A stretch of 6,593 nucleotides of DNA from Clostridia bacterium. Its GTDB lineage: Bacteria; Bacillota_E; SLMV01; PUMD01. The translations under genes and the position numbers were made by a program. The DNA is taken from contig SKXF01000247.1 of the NCBI GenBank assembly GCA_007128555.1, positions 1 to 6,593 of the forward strand, read 5' to 3'. Below the pieces are notes generated by a model, which saw only the letters and a program-made list of their open reading frames with translations, did not search any database and was not told the origin of the DNA. Below are positions 5,921 to 6,593 of the stretch, in pieces; positions within the stretch are counted from its first letter, which is position 1, and the number at the start of each line of letters is the position of its first letter.

Positions 5921-6349
5921 TCAACACCTCCATCATCATTTCCATCCCGGTCACGGTGATCGGCTGGTTGCGACATCAACACATCATCGTTCCCGATGTC
6001 AGAGCCCGCTCCTGCCGCCCCATAGGTGTAGCATTCAACATCAACGCGGCTTTTCAGCTCGGAAAATGTCCTTCCCGGGATTGCCTTGTCCATCGTGCTT
6101 CATGAGCCTGTGATCACAGTTCACCATCGACCCAGCGCAGTCCTCCAAGGATCGGCCCGGTGGACCACAAAGGCTCCGACCCACAACTCCATAGTCACGC
6201 ATCTCGCGTCCTGCCCTGATCAACCGCACGACCTGGTCGGCCGAGCGTTCAAGTTCGTTGACCGGGGATCGTGAGCAGAGGGCCACCCCGTCCTTGATAT
6301 AGCACGGGTGTCGGGAGGCGAAGGCTGGGACAGCGTGGGCACCGGGGAC
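5921..6349. other. Region without a convincing gene upstream of the amidohydrolase operon
   Basis: About 430 bases that should contain the promoter of the amidohydrolase operon and the 3' end of the preceding transcript. I see a 12-base palindrome at 6108-6119 and an 8-base one (TCCCGGGA, near 6074-6081), but no clear -35/-10 pair and no hairpin followed by T on the minus strand. A minus-strand frame stays open from 6349 to a TGA at 6041, in phase with the gene that stops at 6350. It could start at the GTG at 6286, but it has no good ribosome site and its product is not recognisable. Confidence 0.6.
6108..6119. promoter_or_regulatory. 12-base palindrome CTGTGATCACAG, candidate operator
   Basis: A perfect, spacer-free palindrome about 190 bases upstream of the first amidohydrolase start. 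Its halves TGTGA and TCACA equal those of CRP/FNR-type sites, but those need a 6-base spacer, so it is not a standard CRP site. Could be an operator of another regulator, or chance. Confidence 0.3.
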
Positions 6350-6593
6350 CTAATCCTTAATCGAGAAGACGCCTTCTTCATCTTGTGCTATCTCCATGGT
6401 TGTTTCACAGACGATCGCTGAAAAAAAACTATCCACGATCGCCAGGTGCACCCTGATATATTCTGCCCTGATCGCTTCGTCCGGAGCTGGCGACCAGTAC
6501 ACCGTCCCCTCGTCGGTTTGGATGTCGCCGCCCATCACGGTCACGATGCCTGTATCCTGGTCCCACGTGTTGAAAATCCCCTGTTCAGCAACC
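6350..6593 (-). CDS. C-terminal part of an unrecognised acidic protein (partial, cut by window edge)
   Basis: The frame is open from the right edge to a TAG at 6350-6352, giving at least 80 residues that begin VAEQGIFNTWDQDTG and end EEGVFSIKD. A GTG at 6544 and an ATG at 6535 lie inside the frame, but it continues upstream to the edge without a stop, so the true start is probably outside. The protein is acidic, with alternating hydrophobic and charged residues (IRAEYIRVHLAIVDSFFSAI) suggesting helix, and has no membrane segment. I recognise no family. Eight consecutive T bases (6421-6428) encode part of DSFFS, and codons such as ATA, AGT and TCA make it less GC-biased at third positions than etfB or the dehydrogenase gene. 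It may be unrelated to the amidohydrolase operon. Confidence 0.55.
   Translation of the reverse strand, partial: VAEQGIFNTWDQDTGIVTVMGGDIQTDEGTVYWSPAPDEAIRAEYIRVHLAIVDSFFSAIVCETTMEIAQDEEGVFSIKD

Noticed and set aside
6108..6119. CRP/FNR binding site reading of TGTGATCACA
   Set aside because: Known sites have the half-sites separated by 6 bases; here there is no spacer.
1..6593. tRNA, rRNA, CRISPR array, insertion sequence or transposase
   Set aside because: No cloverleaf, no regularly spaced repeats, no long terminal inverted repeats and no transposase or integrase motifs were seen on either strand.

Overview
The window is a GC-rich stretch of bacterial DNA in which every gene I can support lies on the minus strand, so transcription runs from high to low coordinates. 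Strong GGAGG-type Shine-Dalgarno sites, tight gene spacing and an Etf/acyl-CoA dehydrogenase module whose next gene opens with a [4Fe-4S] motif suggest an anaerobe that oxidises or reduces acyl-CoA compounds. Desulfobacterota, a Firmicutes lineage or Synergistota would all fit; the sequence alone does not decide. There is no rRNA, tRNA, CRISPR array or mobile element.

Read in the direction of transcription there are three parts. (1) At the right edge (6350-6593) is the C-terminal end of an unrecognised acidic protein, followed by about 430 bases with no convincing gene. (2) At 5920-2535 is a probable three-gene operon. Two paralogous metal-dependent amidohydrolases of the imidazolonepropionase-like group overlap by the 4-base ATGA junction. 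About 100 bases further on is a metallo-beta-lactamase-fold protein related to PqqB/PhnP. It is followed by three stem-loops in a gene-free region of about 450 bases. (3) At 2078-1 is an acyl-CoA dehydrogenase, then etfB, then the first 21 codons of a gene that starts with a CxxCxxCxxxC cluster. By position that last gene is most likely an etfA of the type with an N-terminal ferredoxin domain. Three short palindromes precede the dehydrogenase gene and are candidates for regulator binding.

In part 3 the dehydrogenase should pass electrons from an acyl-CoA to EtfAB, and the iron-sulfur domain would link EtfAB to a further carrier. In part 2 the paired hydrolases probably act on cyclic amides, peptides or related C-N bonds, with the MBL-fold protein as a third hydrolase; their substrates cannot be read from the sequence. 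No gene links the two operons biochemically, and their adjacency may be accidental. The least explained items are the amidohydrolase pair with the MBL protein, whose active-site motif is HAHIGH instead of HxHxDH.
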